64,000 nt of DNA, from NCBI GenBank assembly GCA_942492635.1, contig CALOFP010000002.1, positions 434,001 through 498,000 of the forward strand. Reading direction: 5' to 3'. Source of the DNA: CALOFP01 sp942492635. Its GTDB lineage: Bacteria; UBP6; UBA1177; CALOFP01. The notes beneath the pieces are model-generated. The model had not been told where the DNA came from and ran no database searches. It was given only the letters and a program-made list of their open reading frames with translations. Both the position numbers and the translations under genes were made by a program. Position 1 is the first letter of the stretch; the number at the start of each line of letters is the position of its first letter. Below, in pieces: positions 43,787 to 53,600 of this stretch.

Positions 43787-45376
43787 GTGCTTGATGCAAA
43801 TAGAATAGAAAATTTGGTTGCGGAAGTGATGGCTGAATCGAGAACTTCCGGTGTATCGTTGTCGATTTTCAATAACGAATCCGTGCTTTATAGTAAAGGA
43901 TTCGGTACATTGTCGATTGAAAGCGATAAAAGGGTAACGACGGAAACGCCGTTTCAAATTGCGTCGCTCACCAAACCTCTTACGGCGACATTGATAATGA
44001 TTCTTGTCGAAAAAGGTTTTCTCAATCTGGATACTCCGATTGTCGAATATGTTCCGGATATAAGATTCTCAGTTCCCGAAATGGAAAAAACGATTACGTT
44101 GAGAAAGCTCCTTAATCACACAACGGGTCTTAATAACGGTGGTGAGTTTGAAGGGCCAATATCGGCTGATGCCCTTGGTAACTATGTTAATAAAACAATA
44201 CCGCAGGTTAGATTTGAGATAAAACCGGATGTTATGAGTTACTACAGTAACCACAATTTTAATATTGCAGGGTATGTGGCAGAAAAGGCTTTTGGCACAC
44301 CTTTTCCAGAGTTGATGAAAAAATATGTTTTCGATCCAGTTGGGATGAAAGATAGCTTCTTTGGAATTGACAAAGATAAAAAAGAGATCATGGCAAATCA
44401 CCATAGTGTGGAAGAGAATTCGAAATTGAGTGTCGATCCGGTATTTGTATATAATTCTGAAATGGCTCCATCCGTTATGGTTAATTCTACAATTGAAAAC
44501 TATACAAGGTTTTTAATGATGCTTCTCAATGGTGGCGGTATCGAAAAAAGAGATGTGATTGCTCCTAAGCAGATTGAAGAGATGTTCAAAATATCTGCAA
44601 AGGATTTATGTACTAAAAAAGAAGGAACTGGGCTTCCATTCGGAATTGTACAATTTGAAAATTTTAAGAGAGTTACACATAACGGAGGAGTGAAAAGTAG
44701 TGAAACCTGGTTTGAGATTTATCCAGAAAAGTCTGTAGGTATTGTGCTTTTTTCAAATTTTCCCATGGATAGAGAACGATTGCTTTCAGAAATCCGAAGC
44801 GAGCTAGAAGTTTCAGCTTCTTCTGATAAGCCTCGGACTATTGAACCTGACTCTTCTCTTTTCCCAATGTTCAAGGGCACCTATCTTGGAGATTTCGTAG
44901 GAATAATCGAAATTAAAGTTGTTGAAGAAAGGTTAACTGCTGTAAAAAACGGTGTTGCCTGCCCACTTCATTGTTTTGAAAAGAACATATTCTTTGCCAC
45001 TGATGAAAAAGGTGATGAGCTTTTCTCAGTAGGATTTGTTAGAAATAATTCGGAAAAGAGTGAATATCTAATCACTGGCTACAACCCGTGTAAACGGACG
45101 AAGCGAGATGACGTGGTTTATGGTAAAGAAATTGATGATTTAAATGAATTTGCCGGCAAGTATTCCTACGGATCAATGAAGGGGGCAGTCGATCTTTTGG
45201 ATGGTGGTCTTAAATATACTTCACCGGAAGGTGATAAGATCGATCTGATTCCCATCAGTGAAAACCTTTTTACATCCGATATCGGACTGATGAGTTTTAA
45301 AAAGGAAAACGGGAAAACAATTTTCAGTATTCAGAATACCTGGGATTGTGTGAGAGATGATGAAACATATGTTTAG
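43787..45376 (+). CDS. Serine beta-lactamase/PBP-like hydrolase
   Basis: 529 residues if begun at GTG 43787, six bases after GGTGGAG; the GTG at 43775 would overlap that box. Class C-type active-site motifs: S60-x-x-K63 in ASLTKPL, the YSN-type triad in SYYSNHN and HNGG in the KTG position. The first 340 residues are the hydrolase and the last 190 resemble a C-terminal lipocalin-like strand domain found in peptidase S12 proteins. No signal peptide is seen, so it is probably cytoplasmic. It may be a D-aminopeptidase or esterase rather than an antibiotic-degrading enzyme. More AT-rich than neighbours. Confidence 0.8.
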   Translation: MLDANRIENLVAEVMAESRTSGVSLSIFNNESVLYSKGFGTLSIESDKRVTTETPFQIASLTKPLTATLIMILVEKGFLNLDTPIVEYVPDIRFSVPEMEKTITLRKLLNHTTGLNNGGEFEGPISADALGNYVNKTIPQVRFEIKPDVMSYYSNHNFNIAGYVAEKAFGTPFPELMKKYVFDPVGMKDSFFGIDKDKKEIMANHHSVEENSKLSVDPVFVYNSEMAPSVMVNSTIENYTRFLMMLLNGGGIEKRDVIAPKQIEEMFKISAKDLCTKKEGTGLPFGIVQFENFKRVTHNGGVKSSETWFEIYPEKSVGIVLFSNFPMDRERLLSEIRSELEVSASSDKPRTIEPDSSLFPMFKGTYLGDFVGIIEIKVVEERLTAVKNGVACPLHCFEKNIFFATDEKGDELFSVGFVRNNSEKSEYLITGYNPCKRTKRDDVVYGKEIDDLNEFAGKYSYGSMKGAVDLLDGGLKYTSPEGDKIDLIPISENLFTSDIGLMSFKKENGKTIFSIQNTWDCVRDDETYV

Positions 45377-45397
45377 ATTAGAAATTTTAGCGATACT

Positions 45398-46645
45398 TCA
45401 GCACCTATCTGAAGCTGCTGAAATTCCGGCAAGGTAGCCGGTGGAAAACGCCGCCTGAAGGTTGTATCCACCGGTATCGGCATCTAGATCGAGAACCTCT
45501 CCAGCAAAGTAGAGGTTTTCAATGAGGCGGGATTCCATTGTTTTGGGGTTGATCTCCTTCGTGCTTACGCCGCCGGCGGTGACGATGGCTTCGGAGAATG
45601 GTCTCGATTTCTTTATCCCAAATTTCAACTCTTTGAACCAGTTCAGAAGTTCACGGCGCTCTTTTCCGCTGATCTGGTGGCATATTTTATCTTCAGGAAT
45701 TTTCAACTGTTCGATGCAGTATGGAATCATTTTCATCGGCAGAAGGGAGTTGAGAAGGGTGCGGAAGTCCTTTTTCCCGTTGCTGTCGAGTTCTCGAAGC
45801 AGCCTGGCGTCCAGTTTCTTTTCATCGAGAGCCGGCTTAAGGTCGATACAGATCGAAACGAGTTTCTTGTCGTTCAGGGCATCGACAACATCTCTGCTCA
45901 GGCTCAAAATGGTAGGACCTGAAATGCCTGAATCGGTAAATGCCAGTTCTCCGAACAATTCCCGCTTCTTTTTGCTGTCCACAAGAAGTTTTACATTGAC
46001 GTTCCTTAATGAAAAATCGGCAAGTCTGGATGTGTCAACAAATGTTTCCAGCGCTACAAGCGCAGGCCTTGTGGGAACAATGGAATGTCCTGCGGTTTCT
46101 GCAAAAATGTATCCGTCGCCGGTTGATCCTGTAAGAGGATAACTTTTTCCACCGGTGGTGATGATGACCGATTCGGCGTGATAGATTTCTCCGTCCTCCA
46201 GTTTTACTCCGCAAACTTTCTTGCCGTCGAAAAGAAGTTCCTTTACAACTTTTTCAGTCTCGATTTCAGCTCCGGATTTCCGGGTCCATTTAACAAGTGC
46301 ATCTACAACGTCTGTAGCTTTGCCGCTTTGCGGAAAGACTCTGCCGCCGCGCTCAACGACAAGGGGTACTCCGGCATGTTCTAAAAGATCAATAAGGTTC
46401 TGTGAGAAAAATCTTGCGAAAGCCTGTCTCAAAAATCTGCCGTTTTTACCGAAATGTTTTATGAATTCGACAACTTCGGCTGAATTTGTTACGTTGCATC
46501 TTCCCTTTCCCGTTATCCGGAGTTTTCTTGCGGGTCGCTGCATTTTTTCAAGTATAACGGTGTCGGCGCCGTTTTGAGCTGCGTAACCTCCGGCCATAAG
46601 TCCGGCCGCGCCTCCGCCGACAACTACTACATCATATTTTTTCAT
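45398..46645 (-). CDS. BaiN/HI0933-family flavoprotein
   Basis: 415 residues from ATG 46645 with GAGGT upstream; a longer reading to 46699 adds no conserved sequence. FAD-binding motif VVVGGGAAGLMAGGYAA and the family hallmark KLRITGKGRCNVTNS are near the N-terminus. The C-terminal FAD loop is AGEVLDLDADTGGYNLQAAF with STGYLAG. The family includes a bile-acid reductase and many proteins of unknown function; substrate unknown. The next minus-strand gene lies 65 bases upstream. Confidence 0.85.
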   Translation of the reverse strand: MKKYDVVVVGGGAAGLMAGGYAAQNGADTVILEKMQRPARKLRITGKGRCNVTNSAEVVEFIKHFGKNGRFLRQAFARFFSQNLIDLLEHAGVPLVVERGGRVFPQSGKATDVVDALVKWTRKSGAEIETEKVVKELLFDGKKVCGVKLEDGEIYHAESVIITTGGKSYPLTGSTGDGYIFAETAGHSIVPTRPALVALETFVDTSRLADFSLRNVNVKLLVDSKKKRELFGELAFTDSGISGPTILSLSRDVVDALNDKKLVSICIDLKPALDEKKLDARLLRELDSNGKKDFRTLLNSLLPMKMIPYCIEQLKIPEDKICHQISGKERRELLNWFKELKFGIKKSRPFSEAIVTAGGVSTKEINPKTMESRLIENLYFAGEVLDLDADTGGYNLQAAFSTGYLAGISAASDRC

Positions 46646-46709
46646 CGATACCTCAAATGTATTTCTCCCGTCTTTTTTAAAGAGGGGGCAGGGGAGCAAT
46701 TTTTAAATT

Positions 46710-47576
46710 TTAACTAATCGGTTTGCACCATCTAACTGCGATTCCGTTGCTCAGCTCGTTACCCTCCCGAGACGGAATAATCAGTTCTTTTCTCTCCTCT
46801 TCGCCCGGAGTAACTGCATCGATTTTGTGGATCTGTCTGCCGAGCATCTTAATGGTCATTTCGGGATCGTGGCATGAAATAAGCACAAAGTGAGGATCGT
46901 CGCTCATCAGTTTGTTTATTAGATCAATAAGCTTCGGAAGGTCTCTTTTCAGCTGCCAGGTTTTTCTGCCGGGCGCCCGACCGAATGCGGGAGGATCAAA
47001 AATAAATCCGTCGTAGCGATTTCCTCTTTTTACCTCTTTCTCAAGAAAGGTGATTACATCATCGACGATGAAGCGGACTTTTTCATCGGAAAGGGAGGCG
47101 TGTTCGAGATTCTTTCTGGCCCATGTTACAGAACTTTTGGAGCCGTCAAGATGGGTTACATCTGTATGAGCACCTAAAGTTCCTCCGAATGATGAAAATA
47201 GTGTCGAACCGCCGGTATATCCGAATCCATTGATGATTTTTATCTCTTTTTTGCACTTTTTCAGAAAATCACGGAGCCACAACCAGTTGGTCATCTGCTC
47301 GGGAAAAACACCGACCTGACCGTTTTCCGAGAATCTCATCTCCATTTTGATGTCTTCAAAAGAGACAAGCCAACTTTCGGGCAGTTCTTTTGAAAACTTC
47401 CAGAATGATTTGTTTTTCTCCCTGACAAAGTAGGCATCGGCACTTTCCCAGATGGCGTCGGGCAAGGTTTTATTCCACGCGGCATACGGTAAAGGTCTGT
47501 CGACGAGAATAGCGCCGAAACGTTCCAGCCTTCTCCCCTTGCCGCAATCAAGAAATTCATATGTATTCAAAGACAT
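46710..47576 (-). CDS. Class I SAM-dependent methyltransferase, RlmI/RlmK-like
   Basis: 288 residues from ATG 47576, preceded by GGGGGAAAA. SAM-binding motif I is NGFGYTGGSTLFSS, with GAHTDVTHLDGS for motif II and FDPPAFGRAPG for the catalytic/motif IV segment. The whole resembles the C-terminal methyltransferase half of 23S rRNA cytosine-C5 methyltransferases, but no PUA domain or catalytic Cys pair is obvious. The target may be rRNA or a small molecule. Confidence 0.75.
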   Translation of the reverse strand: MSLNTYEFLDCGKGRRLERFGAILVDRPLPYAAWNKTLPDAIWESADAYFVREKNKSFWKFSKELPESWLVSFEDIKMEMRFSENGQVGVFPEQMTNWLWLRDFLKKCKKEIKIINGFGYTGGSTLFSSFGGTLGAHTDVTHLDGSKSSVTWARKNLEHASLSDEKVRFIVDDVITFLEKEVKRGNRYDGFIFDPPAFGRAPGRKTWQLKRDLPKLIDLINKLMSDDPHFVLISCHDPEMTIKMLGRQIHKIDAVTPGEEERKELIIPSREGNELSNGIAVRWCKPIS

Positions 47577-47923
47577 TTTTCCCCCGGAAATAATCATAGA
47601 TACAGGAGTACTGATTATATTTCTTATTTATTTTTTGCAAGTAATATTTCCCGAAACGGAAACAGATGGATATCCCTTTTCAGATCTGCGATTGTGTATG
47701 ATTTTTTAATTCTTAACAGTTTTTCAATTCGAACATCAAATTGATCAATGTTGCAAATTGCGGAAACATTAGAGAGATCTTTTGTTAAGGATCGGAAATA
47801 GCAGGGTGAAGCTGCGAAAGTATTTAAAATTAAGTCCTGACCCCGTTTCGGAAAAATTTGTAAAATTTTGTTAAATGGGGTAACGTTGATCGTTGCATTT
47901 TTACATAAATTTTGGAGATTTAA
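47577..47923. other. Intergenic region with hairpin-like leader, no gene
   Basis: Divergent regulatory region. ACCCCGTTT at 47840-47848 can pair with AAATGGGGT at 47873-47881 (one G-T wobble) around an A/T palindrome, 42 bases upstream of the lipoprotein start. It could be an operator or a leader hairpin. Confidence 0.45.
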
Positions 47924-49441
47924 ATGAAAAAATTGTTTCTCTTTTTCTTTGTTTTTTTTCTATTTCTTTCATGTTCGGATGAGTCCGGTAAGGATGAAAA
48001 AGCATCGATTGATGATGCAGATAACTGGTCGGTTGAGGTCAGTGAAGATTCTTCGAATGGAGCTGATGATGGTTCTTCCGCTGCCGTTTCAGATACGGAT
48101 TTGCAGGATTCTTCTGAAGAGGGGGACTTTGAAAACAGTGATCAGGAAGAAGAGGTGACAGGCGAGAAGGTTCCCTGCAGTGACGAGAGCGGTTGTCTTG
48201 AGGGTGAGAGCTGTGTTTTCGGTTTTTGTGCGGTCTATATTAGTCGTCAAATAGGTGGCGAGGAGATGGATATGCTCTTTTCCGCAAAGAGTGCGGGAGC
48301 GAATGATGCCTATATTGCAGGTTTTACAGATGACGGTTTAGGTGTTGAGGAGGGTCTCGGAGGAGAGGACGGATTTGTCGCAAAATTAGATGCTGGCGGA
48401 GATATCAAGTGGGTTGACCTGATTGGGAACGATCGCAACGATGCTGTTCATGATTTGGATTCGAAAGAGGGCTTCGTAGTAGTTTCAGGAAGAATGGAAC
48501 TGTTGAGGAAGGATCTCCCTAAGGAAAATCCATGCTACGATGAGGTTTGTCAATACGGTTTTGTCGCTCTATACGATGAGGATGGTGAAAAGAAGTGGGA
48601 GAAAATATTCGGTGAGTCTTCTGCAAACACTGTCTTCAATGTTCGTTTCGGAGAAAATGATGAGATTTTTGCTGTCGGAACCACGAACGGAGTTGTTGAT
48701 GATTCCTTTCAAAACAAGGGAAAGAGTGATTTTTTTATACTTAAGATGAATTCCGAGGGAGAGGTTCTCTTCTCAAACCAGATCGGTGGTCCCGATAACG
48801 ATGTTCCCGATTCATTAGTTGTTTTCAATGGTAAACCTGTTGTCGTCGGCCATTTTAAAGATGAGTTGGATGGAAATAAGAGTGTTGGCGGTATGGATAT
48901 TTTCGCCGTCGAGTTCGATGCTTCAGGAGAAAAGGTGTGGCTCAGAACATTCGGAAGTTCCGAGAATGATGTCGTTACCGACAGTTTTGTGAAAGGAAAT
49001 GAAATTTTCATTTCCGCATATACAAAAGGTGGTTTTGAAAAGTTTGAAAACAAGGGAGGAGAGGATTTTCTTTTCGCCGGTTTGAAGGAGGGCGGGGAAT
49101 TCGAAATTCTTTCTCTCTACGGAACTGAAATGGATGACCGTGTGAATGCCATGCTCCCGATGGAAGATGGAAGACTCCTGTTCTCGGGATACTCCATGGG
49201 TACATTCCCGGATATGAAAAGCAGCGGGAAGGCGGATGCATTTTTCGGAGTTTTTGTCGACAATTCTGCCGAAGTACTGCATCAGTGGGGCTCTGAGCGG
49301 GGCGAAGGTGTTGAATCCGTCTTCATTCGTGAGAGCGGAAATGTCGTTTTCGCTGGTTCCACTCCCGGTAAAATCGATACCGGTTCGGCCGCCGGAGGAT
49401 GGGATGTTTTTATTACTGAACTTTCATTTGTGCGAAGGTAA
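47924..49441 (+). CDS. Propeller-repeat lipoprotein
   Basis: 505 residues, ATG 47924 with TTTTGGAGATTTAA. Signal peptide with lipobox LFLSCSD, an acidic Asp/Ser/Glu linker to about residue 80, a short Cys-knot (CSDESGCLEGESCVFGFC) and six or so blades of about 60 residues. The blades share G-x-D-x-F-V/L-x-K-L/M and G-S/G-x-x-x-D motifs (GGEDGFVAKLDAGG, GKSDFFILKMNSEG, GGMDIFAVEFDASG). This is the SBBP-type beta-propeller pattern of surface lipoproteins. Function unknown; probably exposed on the outer surface. Confidence 0.8.
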   Translation: MKKLFLFFFVFFLFLSCSDESGKDEKASIDDADNWSVEVSEDSSNGADDGSSAAVSDTDLQDSSEEGDFENSDQEEEVTGEKVPCSDESGCLEGESCVFGFCAVYISRQIGGEEMDMLFSAKSAGANDAYIAGFTDDGLGVEEGLGGEDGFVAKLDAGGDIKWVDLIGNDRNDAVHDLDSKEGFVVVSGRMELLRKDLPKENPCYDEVCQYGFVALYDEDGEKKWEKIFGESSANTVFNVRFGENDEIFAVGTTNGVVDDSFQNKGKSDFFILKMNSEGEVLFSNQIGGPDNDVPDSLVVFNGKPVVVGHFKDELDGNKSVGGMDIFAVEFDASGEKVWLRTFGSSENDVVTDSFVKGNEIFISAYTKGGFEKFENKGGEDFLFAGLKEGGEFEILSLYGTEMDDRVNAMLPMEDGRLLFSGYSMGTFPDMKSSGKADAFFGVFVDNSAEVLHQWGSERGEGVESVFIRESGNVVFAGSTPGKIDTGSAAGGWDVFITELSFVRR

Positions 49442-49548
49442 GGTGTTGTTTTGTTAAAGACTTTGTGGACATTGATGGCGGGCGGTGTTGGATGAAGTTT
49501 GACATTGCCCTGGTTTTCGGCGGTTCGTTAAAAAGAATACAACATTTA

Positions 49549-49577
49549 TTGACAATGCTGTTTTGGGGTTGTATAGT
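49549..49577 (+). promoter_or_regulatory. Strong sigma70-type promoter of the ferredoxin gene
   Basis: TTGACA at 49549-49554, a 17-base spacer and TATAGT at 49572-49577; 11 of 12 positions match consensus. Initiation near 49584 leaves a 30-base leader ending in TTTGGAGG. Confidence 0.7.
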
Positions 49578-49613
49578 TTTCTACCCCATTACTAACTTTT
49601 TTTGGAGGATTCC

Positions 49614-49781
49614 ATGTACAAGATCGAAGAAGCAACCTGCACGAGCTGCGGAGCATGTGCTCCGGAATGTCCTGTTGAGGCGATTAAGGAAGGAGATAAG
49701 GCTTACATCATCACCGATGCCTGCATAGACTGTGGTACCTGCGAACCGGTTTGTCCGGTAAATGCCATTTCTCCGGGCTAG
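49614..49781 (+). CDS. Small 2[4Fe-4S] ferredoxin
   Basis: 55 residues, ATG 49614 behind TTTGGAGGATTCC. Two CxxCxxCxxxCP motifs are present: CTSCGACAPECP and CIDCGTCEPVCP. This is the clostridial-type dicluster ferredoxin that shuttles low-potential electrons in the cytoplasm. It has its own near-consensus promoter and no redox partner next to it. The stop lies two bases from the end of the convergent transglycosylase gene. Confidence 0.93.
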   Translation: MYKIEEATCTSCGACAPECPVEAIKEGDKAYIITDACIDCGTCEPVCPVNAISPG

Positions 49782-49783
49782 AT

Positions 49784-50500
49784 TCAGGATTCGATACCTT
49801 TCGCGTAATTTCTATACATTCTTCTTAATTTAAAAATATCGGAAGCGTACTTTTCAGTAATCGAAATTTTCTTCCACATTCTACCTCCGTTATATTCACG
49901 CAGTGCGTTGAACTCGTCTTGGTTATTCTTCAAGAGTGTACCGTAGTAGTAAATTCCAAGCCTAACATTTTTAGAGAGGTCTTTGAGATCATCTTTTGTG
50001 TAGCCGAACCACACGGCTGTACTGGGCATAATCTGGTACCATCCCAATTCTCCGGAGGTCCCCCGGGTTCTGTGATTAGGTCTTTCGAAACGGATACTCT
50101 CCTTGGTTGCAATTGCAAGAGCAAGATAGGGATCTACGTTGTAAAGTTTTGCGTTTTGGTAGACAAGTTCCAGGAACTCGGTCACAACGATCCTGTTTTT
50201 TCTGAGCCACGGCCTCATGGAGAAAAGAAGTGTTTCCGTTCGGTAGAATTCGGCCAGAGGCGCAAGACGCTCTATACGTGTAGCTGTGTCCTCCTCAAGT
50301 GATGAGAACTGTTTTCTCAAAATATCGTAATCTGCCGAAAGAGTTTCTATTTTGCCTGCAAGTACATAGTTTTCATTTTTCTGTGTAAACATCATCCACG
50401 CAAGTATGCAGATACCTGCTGTAAGAAGCAGGTTTGTCGCGTTTAAATGGAGATTCAGAAGTTTTCTTATCGGTTTAGCTATTGCCGTTCTGCTATTCAT
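49784..50500 (-). CDS. Membrane-anchored lytic transglycosylase (SLT domain)
   Basis: 238 residues, ATG 50500. One N-terminal membrane anchor (about 18-38) and a coiled-coil stem (45-80) precede an SLT goose-lysozyme domain. It has DPYLALAIATKES with catalytic E134, then GELGWYQIMPSTA, NVRLGIYYYGTLL and ALREYNGG. It would cleave the glycan strand of peptidoglycan with 1,6-anhydro product on the periplasmic side. Confidence 0.88.
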   Translation of the reverse strand: MNSRTAIAKPIRKLLNLHLNATNLLLTAGICILAWMMFTQKNENYVLAGKIETLSADYDILRKQFSSLEEDTATRIERLAPLAEFYRTETLLFSMRPWLRKNRIVVTEFLELVYQNAKLYNVDPYLALAIATKESIRFERPNHRTRGTSGELGWYQIMPSTAVWFGYTKDDLKDLSKNVRLGIYYYGTLLKNNQDEFNALREYNGGRMWKKISITEKYASDIFKLRRMYRNYAKGIES

Positions 50501-50609
50501 GTTCCCTCCCTAGGTTAACAAAGGTCGTTCATTATAGAGATAAATGTCCTTTTGACAAATATCGAGTGTAATGAACTGAGATGATTGACAAAATCAGGCC
50601 GCAAAATGA

Positions 50610-53600
50610 TCATTTTTTAAAAAGGGGATCGGCGCCTATCGTTCCCTCCAGCGTTGAAATATAAGTTGGGGATTCGATGTCCCTGAGCTCCTCTTTTGCC
50701 CGTTTCAGTCTTTCCTCAAGCCCCAGTTTTTCTGACACATCCAGGTTGATTTTATTGGAAAGAAAACGGTTGATGTAGGCGATGTGCCGTTTCATCAGCG
50801 CACTGTTCCTGTCTCTCTGGAGTTCGAGACGCTTGCGGTACCAGTCGCTGGAAAGGACCTCTTTTCGGGTGAACATTTTCCTTATTTCGGGATGGGTTAT
50901 GTCACGATCCTCATAGTGGCCGTATGCCATGATGTTTAGAAGTGCCTTCAACGGGGGAATTGCAGCCTCTATAGATCCGTCATCAAAGTATAGCTTCGCA
51001 ATTTTTTTGTGAGTTCCGACTATATTTTCTATTCCGTCCACAAAGTTTTCAATGTCCTGAAGTTCCGGTCTGAGCATGTCTACCGGGAAAACAGCCTGTG
51101 GTTCGTCGAATACACGGTTGAGGAAGTGGTAGAGAAATTTGCCGGTAATTCTGTAGCCCAGTCTCGATGCGGGAACGGTTTTTCCTCTGTGTTCGAAATC
51201 ATCGACTTTTTCAAGGGCTCCGTCCTCAATCATCTCCTGAGGATCCCTTTCTTCGGCGCGGAAACGGCACCAGATTTCAGGAATCAGGATGCTTATGTCG
51301 TGATCGATTCTGTATTTGTGACCGATGTAACCTGCAGGAGTTGTAAATCCGTTGTAGCCGCAAAGAATGTAGGAGAGCAGCGCGTTGTTCAGATCTGTCG
51401 TCGGCGAAAGCATGTTGAACGGGCCTTTCGTCAGAGCTCCTTCGGAGCCTGCTCCGGTGGTCGATGGAGATTTTCCGGTGAGACTTGCAATGAAATCCAT
51501 GAAAAGTTCGGGAAGTTCCTGATAGTGGATCGGATTGTAAATGCTAAGCGCTTTTATTCCCTTTTCCCGGTCCGCCGGATTGTTTCTTCTGGCGGGAAGC
51601 ACCGCGTCGACGGGAAAATGGATCGGCTTATCCGGAGATACCTTTTCGAAAAGCCGTTTCGCTATTTCTGCAAGATAGTACTCTTCCGGATTTGTAAAAT
51701 CGTGTCTGAGTTGGAGGTAGCGCGGATTTTTGCTCCGTTTCTGTTCAATCACCCTCGGGTGAGCCGGTGATATGAAGTAGCTCCCGTACTTTCCTTTTTT
51801 TCCCTCGACTATGATGTCCTGGATCGGTTTTGTGTATTGATCGAATCCGATGGCGTCCTCGATCAGGTTTTTTGCATCTATCGGAGTGAGAGGTTCGTAG
51901 TTGGTGGTGAAGTTGTTTTTCATGGAGAGGTCGGCTTCTGCTTCCTTGTCGTACCCCCTCGTAATTGCTTCGTCAGGTCTCTGGAAAAAGCGGAATTCAC
52001 AATTTTCCGTTATTTTCAGTGACCTCTCTCCTCTGCCGCCGAAATATGAGTCGGAAAGAACGATGGAGGACGTTATGTCGTCTTCCATCTGGATTTTTGC
52101 GCTCGCTATGAAATCGGTCCGTAGCTTGTGGAGAAACCATGAATTGTCACCGGCGAATCCGATTCGAAGGTAGCCCGCCATAACCTTTCTTCCGTTGAAG
52201 AAGAGTGCGTGTCCCTCTTTACCGTTTATGCGGTCGACGTTGAAAAACTTTTTCCAGTTATCTCCCCACTCTTCTCGGTAGAATCGCTTTATGAGAAGCA
52301 CAAGCGCCTTTACGTGATCGGGAATCGATTCCACAAAATCGTTGTACTTATCCGTATGGAGGGGCGAAGGGGTGAGAAGCTTTATTACCGAACCTAGGGT
52401 TCTTTCCCAACTGAGAACGTGTCTCGAGGGCTTCGTTCGTTTGGATTCGGTTTTCCAGCGGTTGCTGTAGTCGAAATTTATAACTTTCTCCGCAAGCTCC
52501 AGGTCCTTCTCTATGTTGTGGACGTAGAAGGGCCCGTAGATGATGGCGTTAAGAAGAGACTTGCTTATTTCCGATTTTCCTCCGCCCGAAACAGTACACG
52601 GTTTGTGGCAGAAAACTCCCACCGGAGATGTGCTGACAAGACGCCATGCAGGTGAAGCCGGATGCTTTTCCATGTGAATTCGGTGGCCTGAAGGGTGGAA
52701 GTAGTGCTGGTTCGGAAGAAGTTTTATGCGCATTTTTCTACCCTCGTCGACCCATGTTACCGTGGCGTTGTATAGTTGAATTTCGGCGTCTTCCGGAAGG
52801 TATACGATGTTGGGAAACTTTTTGTCGGTTGCGTAATTTCCGGGTTTCTCATCGATCATTTTTGAAAATGTTTTTTTAACATCTTCAAATGTATGTGGAT
52901 ATTTTTTCATTAGATGTCTGCCGAAAAACTGCTCCCCCATACTTCTTCTTGAAAATGCGACGGTCCCACCGGCATGTTCCTCCTCAACCATACCCATCAG
53001 GTTTGCCGCGTAGCTTATCTGAGTTTTTATCTCCTTTTTCGAGTAACCGAAGTAGTTGTCGCCTATCAGAGTCACAACAACTCCCTTTTCATCCCTGCAG
53101 GTGATTTTGAAAGGTATGCCGTCGTTGTAGAGCTCTCCCTCATCCCGATAGAACATACCTTCATCCTTCTGTCTTTCCGTCGCATTTTCAAATTTCGGTA
53201 ACCCCAGCTCCTTTTTAGTCATAAGTGTAAGGTGTGGAGCCAAGATGATGCAGCCGGTATGACCTGAAAATCGGTCTGAATCCAGAGCAGGATCGTTCAC
53301 CGGAAGGCCCGGGTCTCCCCAGTTTCCGAAAATGGATTCAACGAAATCCAGATTGCTCACAAGACTTCCGGGCACGAAGAATCGGGTTTCCATCCTTTTT
53401 TCAGTGCGAATGCCCTTCACCTCAGGAGAGACCAGAGGACGGAGCAGGAGGGATACGAAAACAGCGGCTTTTTCCTTCTGGGATGAGGTGAAAGGAAGAA
53501 TCATCATATCATCAGGAGGATTAACAGCTGCGTGGAACATGTGGGCGAATGCTTCCCTAGGGACCTCTTTTTTATCCAGCGGAACCGGAAGACCTCCTTC

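Noticed and set aside
51009..51770. 253-codon plus-strand reading opposite the PEPCK-like gene
   Set aside because: Antisense shadow of a long conserved minus-strand protein with no start signal.
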